39,896 nucleotides of DNA from JADFOJ01 sp041580235 (GCA_041580235.1 JBFGEG010000027.1:1-39896), one strand, 5' to 3'; positions 16,081 to 23,120 are shown, numbered from the stretch's first letter. Notes: generated from the letters alone by a model not told the origin. Numbers and translations: made by a program.

Positions 16081-16818
16081 GTGCCACTGATTGACAGCGG
16101 GGCATCACAGACGGACTGGTCGATGATCGCGCAGGTCGCCGAGCACGACCAGCAGGCGGCGTCGGACGCCCTGGAGCGGCTCGTTCGCCGCTACTGGTCG
16201 GCGGTCTACGCCTACATCCGGGGCACCGGCCGCGACGTGCACGAGGCGTCAGACCTGACCCAGGGCTTCGTCTGCGACATCATCATCAGTCGCCGGCTGT
16301 GCGACTACGCCGACCCGCGCCGCGGCCGGTTCCGGACCCTACTGCTCAACGCCGTCAAGAACTACCTGCGCGAGCAGCACCGCAAGGACAAGGGGGCGCA
16401 GCACGCGCGTCGCCACGCCGCGCCGGCGCCGTTGAGCGCCGATTGGGCCATTCCCGAGCTGGGCACGAATGACACGCCGGAGGAGGCGTTCTGCTACCAC
16501 TGGAGCGCCACCCTGGTCCGCCAGGTTCTCTCCGCCGTCCGGGCCGGCTGCGCGGCCGACGGCCTGGAGGCGCACTGGAAGATCTTCGAGCATCGCGTGG
16601 CACGCCCGATGCTTCTGGGCGAGCCCGCCACGCCCTACCCCGCCCTCGTCAAGCAGCTGAGCCTGAAGGACGAATCCCAGGCTGCCAACATGATGATTAC
16701 CGTGAAGCGCCGATTCGTCCGCGCGCTGTACGTCGAGGTGGGCCGCACGGTGATCGATCCGGGGGACGTCGAGGATGAGTTGCACGCCCTTCTTCGGGAT
16801 CTGGAGCGGCCGCGATGA
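16081..16818 (+). CDS. ECF RNA polymerase sigma factor, Ser/Thr-kinase-associated type
   Basis: This predicted ECF sigma factor has about 245 aa. Region 2 is visible as LERLVRRYWSAVYAYIRGTG, followed by EASDLTQGFVCDII, DPRRGRFRTLLLNAVKNYL and REQHRKDKG. The phrase 'DLTQGF...RGRFR..LL' is typical of a planctomycete/acidobacterial ECF group found near protein kinases. The C-terminal region-4-like part (LKDESQAANMMITVKRRFVR) resembles an HTH that would read the -35 element. The GTG start at 16081 is chosen for its GGAGG; the ATG at 16051 lies inside a -10-like box. The stop overlaps the next start (ATGA, 16815-16818). No anti-sigma factor is recognisable, so control may run through the nearby kinase and FHA protein; that is an inference. 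Confidence 0.82.
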   Translation: MPLIDSGASQTDWSMIAQVAEHDQQAASDALERLVRRYWSAVYAYIRGTGRDVHEASDLTQGFVCDIIISRRLCDYADPRRGRFRTLLLNAVKNYLREQHRKDKGAQHARRHAAPAPLSADWAIPELGTNDTPEEAFCYHWSATLVRQVLSAVRAGCAADGLEAHWKIFEHRVARPMLLGEPATPYPALVKQLSLKDESQAANMMITVKRRFVRALYVEVGRTVIDPGDVEDELHALLRDLERPR

Positions 16819-17222
16819 GCGCACTGCTGCGAGAACGGCTGACGGACGTCCTTCGTTCGGCGGTGGAGGCCTCCGTCGATCCGGCCATGGCCGCGGCCGA
16901 CTGGCTGGCCCGGGACATCGACCCGACGCGGAGCTCGGCAATCGAGTTGCTCACGGATCCCGACGTCGACGCCGAGACCCTTGCCAAGGCGAAGGACGTG
17001 TACAAGACGATGCGGATTCTCGGCGAGACCTCGGCGGACCGGCGTCTGGCCGCCCGTTTGTACGCAGCGGCCATCGCCGCCGCCCTGGTGCACCACGGCC
17101 GGCGTATCAGCCGGCAGTCCCTTCCCGCCCTGACCCGGGCATTGCGGTCACTGCACGAGGACGTGGAAGCGGCCGAGCCGTTGCGACATCTCGCCGGAAC
17201 GGCCCTTTGCAAGCTGACGTGA
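16815..17222 (+). CDS. hypothetical protein coupled to the ECF sigma gene
   Basis: This 135-aa, mostly helical, soluble protein has no recognised domain. It starts MSALLRERLTDVLRSAVEA. There is no signal peptide or membrane segment. Alanine- and leucine-rich helices such as RLAARLYAAAIAAALVHHG and LPALTRALRSLHEDVEAAE dominate. Its ATG overlaps the sigma factor stop by four bases, so the two are translationally coupled and probably made in fixed ratio. A regulator of the sigma factor is a reasonable guess from position, but the sequence shows no anti-sigma motif, zinc site or membrane anchor. Confidence 0.68.
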   Translation: MSALLRERLTDVLRSAVEASVDPAMAAADWLARDIDPTRSSAIELLTDPDVDAETLAKAKDVYKTMRILGETSADRRLAARLYAAAIAAALVHHGRRISRQSLPALTRALRSLHEDVEAAEPLRHLAGTALCKLT

Positions 17223-17279
17223 GCGCTTCTGCGCGGGTGCGAAGACGTGTGCTGCGGGGTCGTGGGGGCGGCGCTTTGA

Positions 17280-17285
17280 TAGAGT
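17280..17285 (+). promoter_or_regulatory. extended -10 hexamer TAGAGT of the CYTH gene
   Basis: The sequence TG-A-TAGAGT has the extended -10 form TGnTAnnnT and is followed by exactly 7 nt and then the ATG at 17293. This predicts a leaderless mRNA. Confidence 0.5.
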
Positions 17286-17292
17286 GCCCGTC

Positions 17293-17772
17293 ATGACGCC
17301 CGCGCCGCTGGAGATCGAGCGCACGTACCTGCTGGACAACCTGCCCGACCTGCCGGCGAACGCCGTCGCCTGCCGGATGGAGCAGGGGTACTTCACGCGG
17401 GAGCACGGGCGCATCCGCCGGACCGTCACGCCCGACGGCACGGTCGAGTGCACGCACACCGTCAAGCGAGGCGCCGGCCTCGTGCGCGAAGAGCACGAGC
17501 AGGCCATCACCGAACTGGAGTTCGAACGGCGCTGGCCGGAGACCGAGGGGCGGCGTCTGCGCAAGACACGATATCTCGTCGCTGACGCCGGTTTCACGTG
17601 GGAGATCGACGTCTACGACGATCTCGACCTCGTCCTGGCCGAGATCGAGCTCCCCACGGCCGACACCAGGGTGACGCCCCCGGACTGGCTTGCGTCGCAC
17701 ATCGTCCGCGACGTCACGGCCGAGATCGAGTTCCAGAACTACGAGCTCGCCCTGCGTCTCAGCAAGCCCTGA
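17293..17772 (+). CDS. CYTH-domain protein (triphosphate tunnel metalloenzyme)
   Basis: This 159-aa protein begins with the CYTH signature ExExK/R (LEIERTYLL). It continues with the alternating charged strands expected of the tunnel fold: QGYFTREHGRIRRTV, ECTHTVKRG, TELEFERRWPETEG, RRLRKTRYLV, TWEIDVYDDL, LVLAEIELP and DVTAEIEFQNYELALRL. CYTH proteins bind triphosphates with metal ions inside the tunnel. Bacterial stand-alone members are mostly inorganic triphosphatases, but other triphosphates are possible. The ATG at 17293 is preferred over the in-frame GTG at 17284, which lies inside the TAGAGT box. It converges with the FHA gene, 6 nt away. The first ATG is supported by leaderless spacing. 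Confidence 0.85.
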   Translation: MTPAPLEIERTYLLDNLPDLPANAVACRMEQGYFTREHGRIRRTVTPDGTVECTHTVKRGAGLVREEHEQAITELEFERRWPETEGRRLRKTRYLVADAGFTWEIDVYDDLDLVLAEIELPTADTRVTPPDWLASHIVRDVTAEIEFQNYELALRLSKP

Positions 17773-17778
17773 CCCGGG

Positions 17779-18150
17779 TTAGAACGTCGTCCCTTTCTTC
17801 CACTCGTCGGTCTTCTTGAAGTGCAGCGCCGCCGACTCCTCGTCGGGGAAGTCGTGCTGGGTATACCTGATCTTCGACCGGCCGATCTCGATAATGTCGC
17901 CTTCCTTCAGCGGCTGTTCGTCGGTGATGCGTCGGCCGTTGACGTAGACGCCGTTGGCGCTCCGCATGTCGACCGCATAGTGCTTCGCATCTTCCTCCTC
18001 GTAACGGAGCTGGAGGTGCCGCCGGGACATCTTCTCGTCGATGATCTGGAAGCTGCACTGGTCATCACGGCCGATCGACACCAGCCGGTTGTCCTCGAGC
18101 GGGTAGTACCGCCCCTCGCTGGGGCCGGAGAAGACGATGATCGTGGCCAT
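17779..18150 (-). CDS. FHA-domain protein
   Basis: The protein is 123 aa and consists almost entirely of one forkhead-associated domain, which binds phosphothreonine peptides. The conserved features are LVSIGRDDQCSFQI (GR pair near 27-28), DEKMSRRHLQLRY (S/R/H near 42-45) and SANGVYVNGRRI, ending with GDIIEIG. A short tail (HFKKTDEWKKGTTF) follows. There is no signal peptide, so it is cytoplasmic. The start has a clear GGAGG, with a 5-nt spacer before the ATG at 18150. It is divergent from the Ser/Thr kinase gene, which is the obvious candidate for producing its phosphorylated ligand, although no partner is shown by sequence. Confidence 0.92.
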   Translation of the reverse strand: MATIIVFSGPSEGRYYPLEDNRLVSIGRDDQCSFQIIDEKMSRRHLQLRYEEEDAKHYAVDMRSANGVYVNGRRITDEQPLKEGDIIEIGRSKIRYTQHDFPDEESAALHFKKTDEWKKGTTF

Positions 18151-18155
18151 GAGAT

Positions 18156-18182
18156 CCTCCTCGAATTGGTCGCTTCATTGTC
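18156..18182 (-). promoter_or_regulatory. promoter and Shine-Dalgarno region of the FHA gene
   Basis: On the minus strand GACAAT (18177-18182) is a plausible -10 box, and GGAGG (18156-18160) lies 5 nt before the ATG. Unlike many neighbours, this gene appears to have a short 5' leader. Confidence 0.35.
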
Positions 18183-18237
18183 GCGCCCTCCGGCTCCGAG
18201 GGCAAGGAAAGGCGTGCCCCGGGGGGTGCTCCGCTGC

Positions 18238-18243
18238 TATCCT
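18238..18243 (+). promoter_or_regulatory. extended -10 hexamer TATCCT of the Ser/Thr kinase gene
   Basis: TG-C-TATCCT (TGnTAnnnT form) is followed by 6 nt and the GTG at 18250, which supports this GTG as the start and predicts a leaderless transcript. Confidence 0.5.
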
Positions 18244-18249
18244 AAAACG

Positions 18250-20904
18250 GTGAGCGTGGGGCCGCCCGACGACAACCCGACCCGATCGCAGCGACCCCGG
18301 CAGGGGTCGATCCCCACGGTGGGTCCGACGCTCTCCGACGCCAGCCACCCCAGCTCGATCCACGACAGCCGCTTCGCGGCCGGCACCCTGCTCACCGAGC
18401 GATATCGCATCGTGGGCCGTCTCGGCCGCGGCGGCATGGGCGAGGTGTACCGTGCCGACGACCTGAAGCTGGGCCAGTCGGTCGCCCTCAAGTTTCTGCC
18501 GGAGCGTTCCGCCGACGACCCCGTGTGGCTGCGCCGGCTTCATGACGAGGTGCGTATTGCCCGTGAGATCGCCCACCCCAACGTCTGTCGGACCTACGAC
18601 ATCGGCGAGGCCGAGGGCGAGCACTTCATCTCCATGGAGTACGTGGACGGCGAGGACCTCTCGTCGCTGCTGCGTCGCATCGGCCGCTTTCCAACGGACA
18701 AGGCGGTGCAGGTGAGCCGCCAACTCTGCGCGGGGATCGCCGCCGCCCACGACAAGGGGGTCCTGCACCGCGACCTCAAGCCCGCCAACGTGATGATCGA
18801 CGGGCGAGGCCGCGTGCGCATCACGGACTTCGGGATCGCGGCTCTTACCGACCAGATGGAGCATCGTTCCGTGCAGGCGGGCACGCCCGCCTACATGGCT
18901 CCGGAGCAGCTTGCGGGCCGCGAGGTCACCGAGCGCAGCGACATCTACTCGCTGGGCCTGATCCTGTACCAGATCTTCACGGGCCGCGAAGCGTTCGAGG
19001 CGGAGTCGCTGGCCCAGATGCAGAGCCTGCGGGAGACGGGACCGACCACGCCCTCCAGCCACATCCCCGACATGGACCCCGCCGCCGAGCAGGTCATTCT
19101 CCGCTGCCTGCGGCTCGACCCCCAGGAGCGCCCGCATTCGGCCATCGCCGTCGCGGCGGCGCTGCCCGGCGGCGATCCCCTGGCCGAGGCCCTGGCCGCG
19201 GGCGAGACGCCCTCCCCGGCCATGGTCGCCGAGTCGGGCCGGCCCGGCGGCCTGCGACCGTCGGTGGCCGTGCCCTGTCTGATCGCCATGGTCTTGCTGA
19301 CGATCGTCTCCATCGTGATCGGCGGCACGGGTCGCAGCCTGCTCGCCTATGTCCGCCTGGACAAGCCGCCTGCGGCGCTCGCCGATCGCGCGAGGCAAAT
19401 CGCGATCGACGTCGGGTACGCCGCGCCGCCCGCGGATGAGTGGGGCATGTTCTGGACGGACGACGATTACCTCGAGCACATCAGGAGCACCGACGAGTCG
19501 GTCAATCGCTGGGCCCGGCTGTCGAAGGGCCAGCCCGCGGCGTTGCGTTTCCGCCACCGCTCCAGCCCCGGCCCCATGGTCGCCAGCGGCTACGGCCGGA
19601 TCACGTGGAACGATCCCCCGTTCCAGGTGCCGGGCATGATCCGCACGGAACTCGATCAGAAGGGTCGGCTGCTCTGGCTGGAGGCCGTCCCCTCCGGCTC
19701 GTCGCCGGACCCGGGCCCGGCGAGCGACGTCGACTGGTCGCTGCTGTTCGCCGCCGCGGGTCTGGACCCGGCCCAGTTCACGTCCACCGCCTCGACCTGG
19801 ATCCCGGGTGTGTATTGCGACACGCGGGCCGCGTGGCTCGGCGTCTGGCCCGACGCCCCCGACGCCACGCTGCGGATCGAAGCGGGTGCGGTCGCCGGAA
19901 AGCCGGTCCTCTTCAGGCTGATCAGCTCGTGGGAGAAGCCCGACGCCGGCACCGACACGATGACCACCGGCGACCGGATCGGGACCTCGATCATTGTGAC
20001 GCTGTTCACTCTCATCCCGGTTGCGGCGGGGCTCATCGCCTGGCGGCACCTGAGAGCCGGCCGCGGCGATCGCCGCGGTGCGACCCGCCTGGCGATGTAC
20101 GCGTTCGTCATCGGGATGGGAGCCTGGCTCTTTGTCGCCGACCACGTGCCGGTCTTCGACGAGATGAACCTGCTCACCCGGGCCTTCGGCGGCGCCGCGG
20201 GGTTTGCCCTGGTCTGCTGGGTGCTCTATCTCGCCATCGAGCCCTACGCGCGACGCCACTGGCCCCACGCGATCATCTCCTGGACGCGTCTGTTGTCGGG
20301 ACGCATTCGAGATCCGCTGGTCGGCCGGGATGTCCTGCTGGGGTGTCTGATCGCGGCGACGATTCTCGTCGTGACCGGCCTCGCCGAGCACGTCATGCCG
20401 CTGGCGGGGTTGCCGCCGTGGCCACCCGCCCTCGCCGAAGCCGGGCTGCTCACCGGCGGGCGGCACGTCATCGCCACGCTCTTCGAGGCCCAGACCGGCA
20501 TCGGAGTCTTCATCGGCGCCTTCGTGCTGCTGCTGCTGCTGCGCATTCTGTTTCGAAAGCCGTGGCTCGCCAACGGGGCGTTCGTCGCACTGCTGCTGGT
20601 CCTCTTCACCGGAGGCTTCACCACCGACTGGGTCGATTGGATCGTGTCGGCGTTCGTCATCGTGATGATCCTGATCACGATGATTCGCTTCGGCCTTCTG
20701 TCGCTCGTGGTGCTCTCGTTCGCCTACCCGGTGCTGGCCATCTTCCCGGCGACATTCGACCTGGAGCACTGGTACGCGGGCATCGGAGCCATCGGGCCGC
20801 TGGCGATCGTGGGCCTCGCCGCCTGGGGGTTCTGGGTGTCGCTGGCGGGGCGGCCGATCTTCCGGGATGAGCTGCTGGGGGCGCCCGCTATCGGCCGGCC
20901 ATGA
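18250..20904 (+). CDS. membrane Ser/Thr protein kinase (Hanks type) with multi-pass C-terminal region
   Basis: The protein is 884 aa. A polar N-terminal tail of about 50 residues precedes a full kinase domain. The glycine loop is GRLGRGGMGEVYRAD (57-70), the catalytic lysine K81 is in VALKFL, the HRD motif is H173-D175 in VLHRDLKPANVMID, and DFG is at 193-195 in ITDFGIAALT. The activation-segment end reads GTPAYMAPEQ. After the first membrane helix (about 339-358) there is a region of about 200 residues, probably extracytoplasmic (EWGMFWTDDDYLEH onward), and then seven or more helices. It likely senses something at the envelope. The start is GTG because no in-frame ATG precedes the kinase domain and upstream sequence is the antisense of the FHA gene. 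The 3' end overlaps the convergent amidotransferase gene by 17 nt. Confidence 0.9.
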   Translation: MSVGPPDDNPTRSQRPRQGSIPTVGPTLSDASHPSSIHDSRFAAGTLLTERYRIVGRLGRGGMGEVYRADDLKLGQSVALKFLPERSADDPVWLRRLHDEVRIAREIAHPNVCRTYDIGEAEGEHFISMEYVDGEDLSSLLRRIGRFPTDKAVQVSRQLCAGIAAAHDKGVLHRDLKPANVMIDGRGRVRITDFGIAALTDQMEHRSVQAGTPAYMAPEQLAGREVTERSDIYSLGLILYQIFTGREAFEAESLAQMQSLRETGPTTPSSHIPDMDPAAEQVILRCLRLDPQERPHSAIAVAAALPGGDPLAEALAAGETPSPAMVAESGRPGGLRPSVAVPCLIAMVLLTIVSIVIGGTGRSLLAYVRLDKPPAALADRARQIAIDVGYAAPPADEWGMFWTDDDYLEHIRSTDESVNRWARLSKGQPAALRFRHRSSPGPMVASGYGRITWNDPPFQVPGMIRTELDQKGRLLWLEAVPSGSSPDPGPASDVDWSLLFAAAGLDPAQFTSTASTWIPGVYCDTRAAWLGVWPDAPDATLRIEAGAVAGKPVLFRLISSWEKPDAGTDTMTTGDRIGTSIIVTLFTLIPVAAGLIAWRHLRAGRGDRRGATRLAMYAFVIGMGAWLFVADHVPVFDEMNLLTRAFGGAAGFALVCWVLYLAIEPYARRHWPHAIISWTRLLSGRIRDPLVGRDVLLGCLIAATILVVTGLAEHVMPLAGLPPWPPALAEAGLLTGGRHVIATLFEAQTGIGVFIGAFVLLLLLRILFRKPWLANGAFVALLLVLFTGGFTTDWVDWIVSAFVIVMILITMIRFGLLSLVVLSFAYPVLAIFPATFDLEHWYAGIGAIGPLAIVGLAAWGFWVSLAGRPIFRDELLGAPAIGRP

Positions 20905-21628
20905 CGTGCCGCACGAACCGCGGCAGCAGCGGTTCCGTGTGCGGCGACTCGGCGGTGTGCTCCTCGACAAAATCGTCGTAGTGCAGGCCCGTGATCTTCT
21001 CGATGTACTTGGGGTAGCGGCGCAGACGATCGAGCAGCGTCTTGCGGTCGAGCTCCGGATGAAACTGCGTGCAGTAGATGGGCTTGCCGGGAAAGTGAAA
21101 CGCCTGGTTGGCCAGCTTCGTCGCCGCCAGCAGGACCGCGCCCTTCGGAATCCGATCCACGACGTCCTGGTGGCCCATCTGCGCCGCGAAGCTCTCGCCG
21201 GCGTCTGCCAGCCGGCCGAACACGGGATCGCTTCGACCGGCGTCGGTCAGATACACCTCGTGGGTGCCGACCTCGGCCCGCGTGAGATCGGCCACGACCC
21301 GGCCCCCGAGGGCCTTGGCCATGGCCTGAAAGCCCCAGCAGGAGGCGAACGTCGGCATGCTCATCGCGTGCAGCTCGCGCATCGCCTCGAGTGCGGGGTC
21401 CATCCACGCGCCGCCCTCTGACACCGAGTAGTCGCCGCTTCCCCCCAGCAGGACGACATCAACCTCGTCGAGCTGCTCCGGCGTGGGGCACGCTTCGAGC
21501 AGATCGAACTCGCGGATCTGCTGCGGCGGGCACTTGAGCGCCCGTGCAAAGCACGCGACCTCGTGGGCGCGCATGGGATCGTCGGCGTTGCGGACCTGCA
21601 GGAGGAGATAGCGAAGCGCGTCGAACAT
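20888..21628 (-). CDS. class I glutamine amidotransferase-like protein
   Basis: This 246-aa stand-alone class I amidotransferase domain has a complete triad: nucleophile C97 in PTFASCWGFQAMAKALGG, with H190 and E192 in YCTQFHPELDRKT. The N-terminal strand runs YLLLQVRNADDPMRAHEVACF, and VDVVLLGGSGDYSVSEGGAW forms the oxyanion region. GMP synthase-like or gamma-glutamyl hydrolase-like proteins without a synthase domain have this form, and many are annotated GMP synthase (glutamine-hydrolysing). No partner synthase is encoded nearby, so its acceptor is unknown. A TATAAA box on the minus strand (21640-21645) lies 11 nt before the ATG. A short membrane protein gene lies 43 nt upstream on the same strand. 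Confidence 0.85.
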   Translation of the reverse strand: MFDALRYLLLQVRNADDPMRAHEVACFARALKCPPQQIREFDLLEACPTPEQLDEVDVVLLGGSGDYSVSEGGAWMDPALEAMRELHAMSMPTFASCWGFQAMAKALGGRVVADLTRAEVGTHEVYLTDAGRSDPVFGRLADAGESFAAQMGHQDVVDRIPKGAVLLAATKLANQAFHFPGKPIYCTQFHPELDRKTLLDRLRRYPKYIEKITGLHYDDFVEEHTAESPHTEPLLPRFVRHVMAGR

Positions 21629-21671
21629 CGCGGCGGTCGTTTATAGGCAGCCGGCCGGCGCCGGGCTCCGG

Positions 21672-21848
21672 TCACTGATCGGAGCTGCTGCGACCGCCGG
21701 CCCAGGCCCAGGCGATGAGGCCTGCCCCGGCCAGGCCCATGGTCGTGCCCAGAACGGTCCCCAGCTGCGGGCTGCCGAACGCGAGCAGCGCCCCCCCCGC
21801 TGCGAGGACGATCAAGCCGCTCCAGAACAACGCGCGCCGGCTGTTCAT
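21672..21848 (-). CDS. small hypothetical membrane protein (58 aa)
   Basis: The frame encodes 58 residues, starting MNSRRALFWSGLIVLAAGGA and ending with a short polar tail GGRSSSDQ. Two hydrophobic helices (about 7-23 and 31-50) suggest a small inner-membrane hairpin protein. No family is recognised. Support comes from an RBS-like GAGGAG just before the ATG and a TAGACT hexamer 12 nt before it, whose TAG is the stop codon of the upstream cytochrome gene. It lies between the amidotransferase gene and the cytochrome gene, all on the minus strand. Confidence 0.55.
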   Translation of the reverse strand: MNSRRALFWSGLIVLAAGGALLAFGSPQLGTVLGTTMGLAGAGLIAWAWAGGRSSSDQ

Positions 21849-21860
21849 GCTCCTCGTCGA

Positions 21861-21866
21861 AGTCTA
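21861..21866 (-). promoter_or_regulatory. -10 hexamer TAGACT before the small membrane protein gene
   Basis: TAGACT, the same hexamer as at ribBA, nadC and ppdK, is followed by 12 nt containing GAGGAG and then ATG 21848. It overlaps the stop codon of the cytochrome gene. Confidence 0.35.
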
Positions 21867-22361
21867 CCGCGCAGGGCCGGTGCGTGCGGCCAGTGGACCC
21901 ATCCGGTCGTCGACTTGGGAGATTGTCTCCGGGAAGTCCCTGATCAGACGCTCCCGGCGGAGATAGGTGTGACACGCCACGCAGGTCTCGGTCATCCGCA
22001 TGAACTCGGCGGTCGCGGCCTCCAGATCCTCGTCGCGCGCCTGCTGGGCCATGGTCTTGACGATCTGGCGGAACTGGTCGCTGTACAGGACATAGGTCAC
22101 CGAGTCAGTGATCATCCAGGCCGCGCTTTGACTGACACGCTCCAGCTCCACGGCGTTCTTTTCGATCGTCCGAAAGTCGCTGAGGGCCAGGCCCTCCATG
22201 ATCGCCCGGGAGTGTCCGAGCTTGGCGTACATGACGCTGGTCAGGGCGTCGCGCTGGGTGACGACCCTGGCCTCCTGCGGACCGTTGTCCGCCTTTTGCC
22301 CGCAGCCGGCGGGGACAACGAGCGCCAGGGCGGCGACGGCGGCGACGGTGCTGTGCTTCAT
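21864..22361 (-). CDS. cytochrome c'-like (class II) haem protein, possible lipoprotein
   Basis: The protein is 165 aa. The N-terminus (MKHSTVAAVAALALVVPAGC) is an export signal ending at C20 in a near-lipobox, but with Pro at -3, so lipidation is uncertain. The rest is mainly helical, as in four-helix cytochrome c' proteins, with one c-type haem site near the C-terminus (C127, C130, H131 in CVACH). It probably acts in the periplasm or at the membrane in electron transfer or gas binding. The ATG at 22361 is favoured because a GATAAT box lies 6 nt before it and the signal peptide begins there. It is divergent from the response regulator gene. Confidence 0.82.
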   Translation of the reverse strand: MKHSTVAAVAALALVVPAGCGQKADNGPQEARVVTQRDALTSVMYAKLGHSRAIMEGLALSDFRTIEKNAVELERVSQSAAWMITDSVTYVLYSDQFRQIVKTMAQQARDEDLEAATAEFMRMTETCVACHTYLRRERLIRDFPETISQVDDRMGPLAARTGPAR

Positions 22362-22367
22362 GAGTTC

Positions 22368-22373
22368 ATTATC
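22368..22373 (-). promoter_or_regulatory. -10 hexamer GATAAT of the cytochrome gene
   Basis: On the minus strand GATAAT is followed by 6 nt and the ATG at 22361, so the transcript would be essentially leaderless. Confidence 0.4.
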
Positions 22374-22488
22374 CGCGGATTTCGAGGGGCCAATCAGGGG
22401 GAATCGGCCCCGACTCGACATCAAGTTAAGCCCACAGGCTTCCGATAGCAACGAGAGGACGAACCCCCCCGGCAAGGAGGATATCACC

Positions 22489-22875
22489 GTGCCCGCAAAG
22501 AGCATTCTTGTGGCCGAGGACGACGAGGCCTTCCGGCTGCAGGTCGGGAAGTTCCTCAGGCAGCAGGGCTACGCCGTGGTCTGCGTCGAGGACGGCTACC
22601 AGGCCGTCGATTTCTCGCTGCGGGAGACCCCGGACCTGCTCATCCTGGACGTGCACATGCCGGCCGGCGACGGCTTCAGCGTCCATGAGCGTCTCCAGCG
22701 TCATCCCGACCTGGCCGTGACCCCGGTCATCTACATGACCCACGATCCTTCCCACGAGATCGAGGTGGACGCCAGCCAGGACGGTGCGTTCGCGCTGCTC
22801 CACAAGCCCTTCGAGCTGGACGAGCTGCTCAAGGTCGTACACGGCGCAATCGGCCTGGCCGTCGAGGCGGCGTAG
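22489..22875 (+). CDS. single-domain response regulator
   Basis: This CheY-like receiver domain of 128 aa has no output domain. The acidic pocket is E10-D11-D12 in LVAEDDEAF, the phosphoacceptor is D54 in LLILDVHMPAGDGF, and the switch residues T84 (YMTHD) and K106 (LLHKPFEL) are in place. It should be phosphorylated by a histidine kinase encoded elsewhere, since none is present in the window. The start is the GTG at 22489 because a strong AAGGAGG (22474-22480) lies 8 nt upstream. Translation farther upstream would run antisense through the cytochrome gene. The gene is followed by the tandem hairpin repeat array. Confidence 0.92.
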   Translation: MPAKSILVAEDDEAFRLQVGKFLRQQGYAVVCVEDGYQAVDFSLRETPDLLILDVHMPAGDGFSVHERLQRHPDLAVTPVIYMTHDPSHEIEVDASQDGAFALLHKPFELDELLKVVHGAIGLAVEAA

Positions 22876-23042
22876 GAGCGTCGGCGTCCTGCCGGTCCAA
22901 CCAGGGCATCGCGCGTCGAGAGCGTGTCAGTCTGCGGCGGGCATCCTGCCCGCCCAACCGCGGCATCGCGTGTCGGGAAGCCTGTCAGTCTGCTGCGGGC
23001 ATCCTGCCCGCCCAACCGCGGCATCCATGCCGCGGACTGGTC
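22876..23042 (+). repeat. 57-58 bp tandem repeat array with conserved hairpin loop
   Basis: Three diverged tandem units precede the hairpin element at 23043, which contributes a fourth core. The core GCRTCCTGCC appears at 22884, 22941, 22999 and 23057, giving spacings of 57, 58 and 58 bp. Each core forms a hairpin with loop ATCCT (GTCCT in the first unit) and a different stem: CGGC/GCCG in unit 1 and GCGGGC/GCCCGC in units 2 and 3. Shared flanks include CCCAACCGCGGCATC and TGTCAGTCTGC. A further perfect hairpin, CCGCGGCAT-CC-ATGCCGCGG, lies at 23016-23035. No convincing gene is present. Confidence 0.8.
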
Positions 23043-23120
23043 CTGTCAAATCCGAGGCATCCTGCCTCGGATTTGAACCCTCGCTTTGCTCGGGAGGACC
23101 CGGCGTCCCTGGAACCGGGT
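23043..23120 (+). repeat. double-hairpin repeat element, copy 1
   Basis: CTGTC is followed by hairpin 1, AAATCCGAGGC (23048-23058), loop ATCCT, GCCTCGGATTT (23064-23074). Next come the linker CCCTCGCTTTGCTCGGGA (23078-23095) and hairpin 2, ACCCGG (23098-23103), loop CGTCCCTGGAA, CCGGGT (23115-23120). A second copy lies inverted at the right edge of the window, with the same loops and linker but different, still paired stems. It sits 62 nt before the atpC promoter hexamer. The remaining 23121-23182 holds no gene that I can support; it includes a CCCCGAACCCC phrase also seen near 36.2 kb. Confidence 0.85.

Noticed and set aside
17821..18249. N-terminal extension of the kinase reading frame back to 17821
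   Set aside because: It is antisense to the FHA gene, which has its own complete domain and RBS. The kinase start is better placed at GTG 18250, after a TATCCT hexamer.
18175..20970. 931-aa open frame on the minus strand opposite the kinase
   Set aside because: It is a shadow of high-GC codon bias: Arg-, Asp- and Gly-rich, no recognised domain, and fully antisense to a clear kinase.
22876..23074. CRISPR array
   Set aside because: The 57-58 bp periodic units are near-identical along their length with no unique spacers, the cores are hairpins with variable stems, and no cas gene is present.
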